A DNA stretch of 7,108 bases. Source: an archaeon (GTDB lineage: Archaea > Methanobacteriota > Methanobacteria > Methanobacteriales > Methanobacteriaceae). The position numbers were made by a program, and so were the translations under genes. Below, one piece after another: positions 5,174 through 7,108 of this stretch. The first letter of the stretch is position 1, and each line of letters starts with the position of its first letter. The DNA is taken from NCBI GenBank assembly GCA_024409145.1, contig JAKSUF010000070.1, positions 1-7,108 on the forward strand, read 5' to 3'. The notes beneath the pieces were generated by a model. The model did not search any database. It was not told the origin of the DNA and saw only the letters and a list, made by a program, of their open reading frames with translations.

Positions 5174-5956
5174 ATGAATCGAGAACCTAATGCTAAAATA
5201 GCTAAAGCGGATGGAGAACTTCAAAAAATTATTTCTAGAAAAAGAAATTATGATTCTGATGATCGTAAAGTAGCTAATGAAATTTTTGATGATAGGACTT
5301 TAAGAACTCTTTATAAATTAGCTAATCAAGGTCATTTAGATGTTCTTAATGGTGCAATTAGTACTGGTAAAGAGGCTAATGTTTTAAAAGGTTTTAAAGA
5401 TGATGGTTCTGTTGTAGCTGTTAAAATTTATAGGATTGCTACATCTGATTTTAAAAAAATGCAGTATTATATTGCTGGAGACCCTCGTTTTAATGTTAGA
5501 TCTAATAATAAAAATCAATTAATTGGTTCTTGGGTTAATAAAGAGTTTCGTAATTTAAATAGGCTTCATGAAGCCGGTGTTAATGTTCCTGAGGTTTATG
5601 CAAGTCTTAATAATGTTTTGGTTATGGAATTTATTGGTGATGATGAAGGGAATCCTTATCCTACTGCTAAATATGCTCCACCTCATGACCCTGAAGATTT
5701 TTATGAACAACTTGTTAAACAATTGGATAAATTTGTTAATGTTGCAAAATTAGTTCATGGTGATTTATCTACATATAATATTATTAATCATGATGAAAAA
5801 CCAGTTATAATTGATGTTTCACAATCTGTTGTTCGTGATCATATTATTGCTAATGAACTTCTTGAAAGAGATATTAAAAATTTAGTAAGAGAATTTTCTA
5901 AAATGGGTGTGGATACTTCTGTCGAAGACCTTACGAATAGGATAATTCATGATTAG
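5174..5956 (+). CDS. rio1: Rio1 atypical serine kinase/ATPase, small ribosomal subunit maturation
   Basis: Rio1 is an atypical kinase/ATPase that acts late in small-subunit assembly; archaeal Rio1 has been linked to 16S rRNA 3'-end maturation on pre-30S particles. The 260 residues match minimal archaeal Rio1 in length. The RIO N-terminal helices are followed by the nucleotide loop STGKEANV (63-70), AVKIYR with ATP-contacting Lys84, AGDPRF (101-106), a hinge at VLVMEFIGD (148-156), the catalytic loop LVHGDLSTYNII (193-204) with Asp197 and Asn202, and the metal loop IIDVSQSV (212-219) with Asp214. All catalytic residues are present. An in-frame TGA at 5156-5158 limits the start, and AGGA at 5165-5168 lies 5 nt before the ATG. 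Its neighbours aIF1A and the KH protein act on the same 30S particle. The STGKEA and DVSQ motifs distinguish it from Rio2. Confidence 0.97.
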   Translation: MNREPNAKIAKADGELQKIISRKRNYDSDDRKVANEIFDDRTLRTLYKLANQGHLDVLNGAISTGKEANVLKGFKDDGSVVAVKIYRIATSDFKKMQYYIAGDPRFNVRSNNKNQLIGSWVNKEFRNLNRLHEAGVNVPEVYASLNNVLVMEFIGDDEGNPYPTAKYAPPHDPEDFYEQLVKQLDKFVNVAKLVHGDLSTYNIINHDEKPVIIDVSQSVVRDHIIANELLERDIKNLVREFSKMGVDTSVEDLTNRIIHD

Positions 5957-5995
5957 GTGTACGATTAAAAATTATTATTTTTAGTATTTTACTAA

Positions 5996-6112
5996 TTTTT
6001 TTAATTATTTTTTTATTAGTTGTTTTTATTTATTTTTTTGTAGATTTTTTTTATTGTTATTTTTTCATCATTTTTTATTAGTTGTTTTTATTTATTTTTT
6101 TGTAGGTTTTTT
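5996..6112 (+). terminator. T-tract terminator array after rio1
   Basis: At least ten runs of five to eight T residues occur in about 117 nt on the rio1 coding strand, including 5996-6002, 6008-6014, 6033-6039, 6045-6052, 6060-6065, 6071-6076, 6095-6101 and 6107-6112. This fits a redundant U-tract terminator for rio1. It begins about 40 nt after the stop and argues against simple read-through into the KH gene. Confidence 0.65.
6009..6105 (+). repeat. Perfect 35-bp direct repeat, 62-nt period
   Basis: The segments 6009-6043 and 6071-6105 are identical over 35 bases. Each starts TTTTTTATTAGTTG, contains TTTTTATTTATTTTTTT and ends in GTAG. The intervening 27 nt are also T-rich. Because the repeat includes ATTAGTTG and GTAG, it is a true duplication rather than just low complexity. 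It doubles the T-tract terminator after rio1. Confidence 0.85.
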
Positions 6113-6224
6113 GTTTAAATTACTTCTTTATAAGTATATTTTCTATTACTTTTCATATGCTCTAACATTAAAATATTATTATATTAAATATAATCTTTAT
6201 TTAAGTTCCAACATAATCTGATAA

Positions 6225-6234
6225 TTTTATATAA
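6225..6234 (+). promoter_or_regulatory. Candidate TATA box for the KH gene
   Basis: TTTTATATAA contains the TTTATATA core. Transcription would start near 6255-6260, at the left edge of the nested inverted repeats, giving a leader of about 130 nt before the TTG start. Confidence 0.4.
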
Positions 6235-6252
6235 TAATTTAAATAATATGTA

Positions 6253-6320
6253 AAATAAAACTTTATTTATTTATACTTAATATTTTTATTAATTTATTAA
6301 GTGACTAGTAAGTTTTATTT
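6253..6320 (+). other. Nested inverted repeats in the presumed leader of the KH gene
   Basis: An outer perfect 11-bp stem pairs AAATAAAACTT (6253-6263) with AAGTTTTATTT (6310-6320). Inside it an 8-bp stem pairs ACTTAATA (6275-6282) with TATTAAGT (6295-6302) around a 12-nt loop. The two stems are separated by an internal loop of 11 and 7 nt. Its position just after a TATA candidate suggests a structured 5' leader. It resembles no riboswitch class I know, and it may be chance pairing in AT-rich DNA. Confidence 0.45.
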
Positions 6321-6378
6321 ATTAATTTTAGTTTTTAAACTATTATTAATTAAATAATATTTTTCAATAAAAAATTAT

Positions 6379-6385
6379 GAGGTGA
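6379..6385 (+). promoter_or_regulatory. Ribosome binding site fixing the KH gene start at TTG
   Basis: GAGGTGA at 6379-6385 is a near-full Shine-Dalgarno match and lies 5 nt before the TTG at 6391-6393. An in-frame GTG at 6382-6384 lies inside this site and so cannot be its start. The protein thus begins with the residues PETDYLKVPQ after the initiator Met. Confidence 0.85.
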
Positions 6386-6390
6386 ATAAA

Positions 6391-6993
6391 TTGCCAGAAA
6401 CTGATTATCTTAAAGTTCCACAAGATAGAGTAGGGGCTTTAATTGGAACTCAAGGTAAAACTAAACAAATGATTGAAAAAGCAACTGGTACTAAATTAGA
6501 TATTAATAGTGAAGAAGGTACCGTAATAATTGATCCCACTGAAAATATGGATGATCCTTTAGGGGTATGGAAAGCTAATCATATTGTAAAAGCTGTTGCT
6601 CGGGGATTTAATCCTCATGTAGCTCTTAAATTAAATGAAGATGACATTTATTTGGAAATTCTTAAATTGCCTTTATATGTAGGAAAATCTAAAAAAGCTA
6701 TGGCTAGATATAAAGGTAGAATTATTGGAAAAGATGGTAAAACTAGAGAAATTATTGTAGATATGGCTGAAGTAGATATGGCTATTTATGGTAAAACTGT
6801 TTCATTTATTGGTGAACTTGAAAATGTTATGGTTGCTAAAGAAGCTGTTGAAATGATTCTTAATGGATCCAGACATAAATCCGTATATTCTTTCTTAGAA
6901 AATAAGAAAAATGATCGTAAAATGAAAGAATTTAAAGCTGTTATTGGTATGGATGAAGATAAAATAGAACTTCGTGATGACCTTGATGATTAA
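6391..6993 (+). CDS. Two-KH-domain RNA-binding protein, archaeal Dim2/Pno1-like ribosome assembly factor
   Basis: This is an archaeal homolog of eukaryotic Dim2/Pno1, which binds near the 3' end of small-subunit rRNA during assembly. With the TTG start the protein has 200 residues. KH1 spans about 6-75, with VPQDRVGALIGTQGKTKQMI at 9-28 and the GxxG loop GTQG (19-22). KH2 spans about 88-160, with GRIIGKDGKTREII at 109-122 and GxxG GKDG (113-116). The motif SRHKSVYSFLE (160-170) and an acidic tail ending DDLDD close the protein. Its place after rio1 and aIF1A supports work on pre-30S particles: in eukaryotes Pno1 holds the rRNA site cut by Nob1 and Rio1 acts at the same late step. A similar P. 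horikoshii protein has been reported to bind aIF2-alpha and the 16S 3' end. A start nine bases upstream (GTG at 6382) is possible but less likely. Confidence 0.92.
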   Translation: MPETDYLKVPQDRVGALIGTQGKTKQMIEKATGTKLDINSEEGTVIIDPTENMDDPLGVWKANHIVKAVARGFNPHVALKLNEDDIYLEILKLPLYVGKSKKAMARYKGRIIGKDGKTREIIVDMAEVDMAIYGKTVSFIGELENVMVAKEAVEMILNGSRHKSVYSFLENKKNDRKMKEFKAVIGMDEDKIELRDDLDD

Positions 6994-7108
6994 ATTATTA
7001 TAAGTATATTATGATAGTGTAATCATATGGTTTATCATATGGTTTGTGTTGTATATTTCATTTCCTAATTTTCAGTTTATAGATAATTTAAATTGATTAT
7101 TTATTTTA
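6994..7108 (+). other. Downstream AT-rich region, no gene seen
   Basis: The last 115 nt hold no credible coding frame on either strand. There is no long T-tract directly after the KH stop, unlike after aIF1A and rio1, so transcription may continue beyond the window. From memory, DNA topoisomerase VI genes often follow this cluster in methanogens, but nothing of them is visible here. Confidence 0.5.
7022..7045 (+). repeat. Tandem 12-bp repeat ATCATATGGTTT x2
   Basis: ATCATATGGTTT at 7022-7033 is repeated exactly at 7034-7045. Each unit carries the palindrome CATATG, so the pair also forms two self-complementary sites one helical turn apart (12 nt). It lies 28 nt after the KH gene stop. It may be an operator or promoter-proximal element for the next gene outside the window, or simple slippage. 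Confidence 0.7.

Larger units (their letters stand above)
5957..6390. other. 434-nt intergenic region between rio1 and the KH gene
   Basis: No open frame with a credible start and ribosome binding site is seen on either strand. The left third (to about 6112) is a T-tract array with a duplicated 35-bp segment. The middle is plain AT-rich DNA. The right part holds a TATA candidate at 6225-6234, nested inverted repeats at 6253-6320 and the ribosome binding site of the KH gene. Confidence 0.75.

Noticed and set aside
5568..5753. A 61-codon plus-strand frame rich in Leu and Met inside rio1
   Set aside because: It is an out-of-frame shadow within the conserved Rio1 kinase domain; its hydrophobic look comes from shifting the frame of AT-rich codons.
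5957..6112. Repeated T-rich segments as a CRISPR array or replication origin
   Set aside because: There are only two copies, the spacer is itself T-rich rather than unique, and there are no cas genes, Cdc6/Orc1 gene or origin-box motifs. A terminator array is simpler.
6382..6390. GTG start three codons upstream for the KH protein
   Set aside because: The GTG is part of the GAGGTGA ribosome binding site, which is correctly spaced for the TTG at 6391.

Overview
The window is very AT-rich DNA from a methanogenic archaeon. Low-GC Methanobacteriales (Methanobrevibacter or Methanosphaera type) fit best. The reasons are an archaeal translation factor aIF1A, an archaeal Rio1 kinase and a two-KH archaeal RNA-binding protein, together with the hydrogenase maturase HypD, Shine-Dalgarno sites of the GGAGGTGA type, TTG starts and T-tract style terminators. 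The genus is an inference; no rRNA or other marker is present to fix it.

Left block (1-3373, plus strand). The tail of an unrecognised gene is followed by a tight three-gene cluster: hypD, an archaeal HAD-type phosphoglycolate phosphatase and a TldE/PmbA-type protein. The gaps are 13 and 18 nt, and each gene has its own ribosome binding site. A perfect 15-bp direct repeat lies just upstream of hypD. A 12-13 bp hairpin followed by tandem TTTATTAAT units closes the cluster.

Middle block (3444-4326, minus strand). Two small codirectional genes sit here: a GyrI-like (effector-binding) single-domain protein and, downstream of it, a 108-residue lysine-rich coiled-coil protein of unknown function. 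A perfect 10+10 bp palindrome overlaps the stop codon of the first gene and lies next to a possible promoter for the second. This is the least explained part of the window.

Right block (4500-7108, plus strand). aIF1A, Rio1 and a KH-domain protein (Dim2/Pno1-like) form a small-ribosomal-subunit assembly and initiation neighbourhood. The three genes are separated by long AT-rich gaps holding T-tract arrays, so each may have its own promoter. aIF1A and the KH gene both appear to start at TTG, and both have a good TATA box about 150-165 nt upstream followed by a predicted hairpin in the leader. This shared layout suggests regulated leaders.

Most coding content is conserved housekeeping archaeal genes. 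I see no CRISPR array, transposase, tRNA or rRNA, and no convincing new multi-gene system. The items most worth follow-up are the GyrI-like/coiled-coil pair with its palindrome and the structured leaders of the two translation and ribosome-assembly genes.
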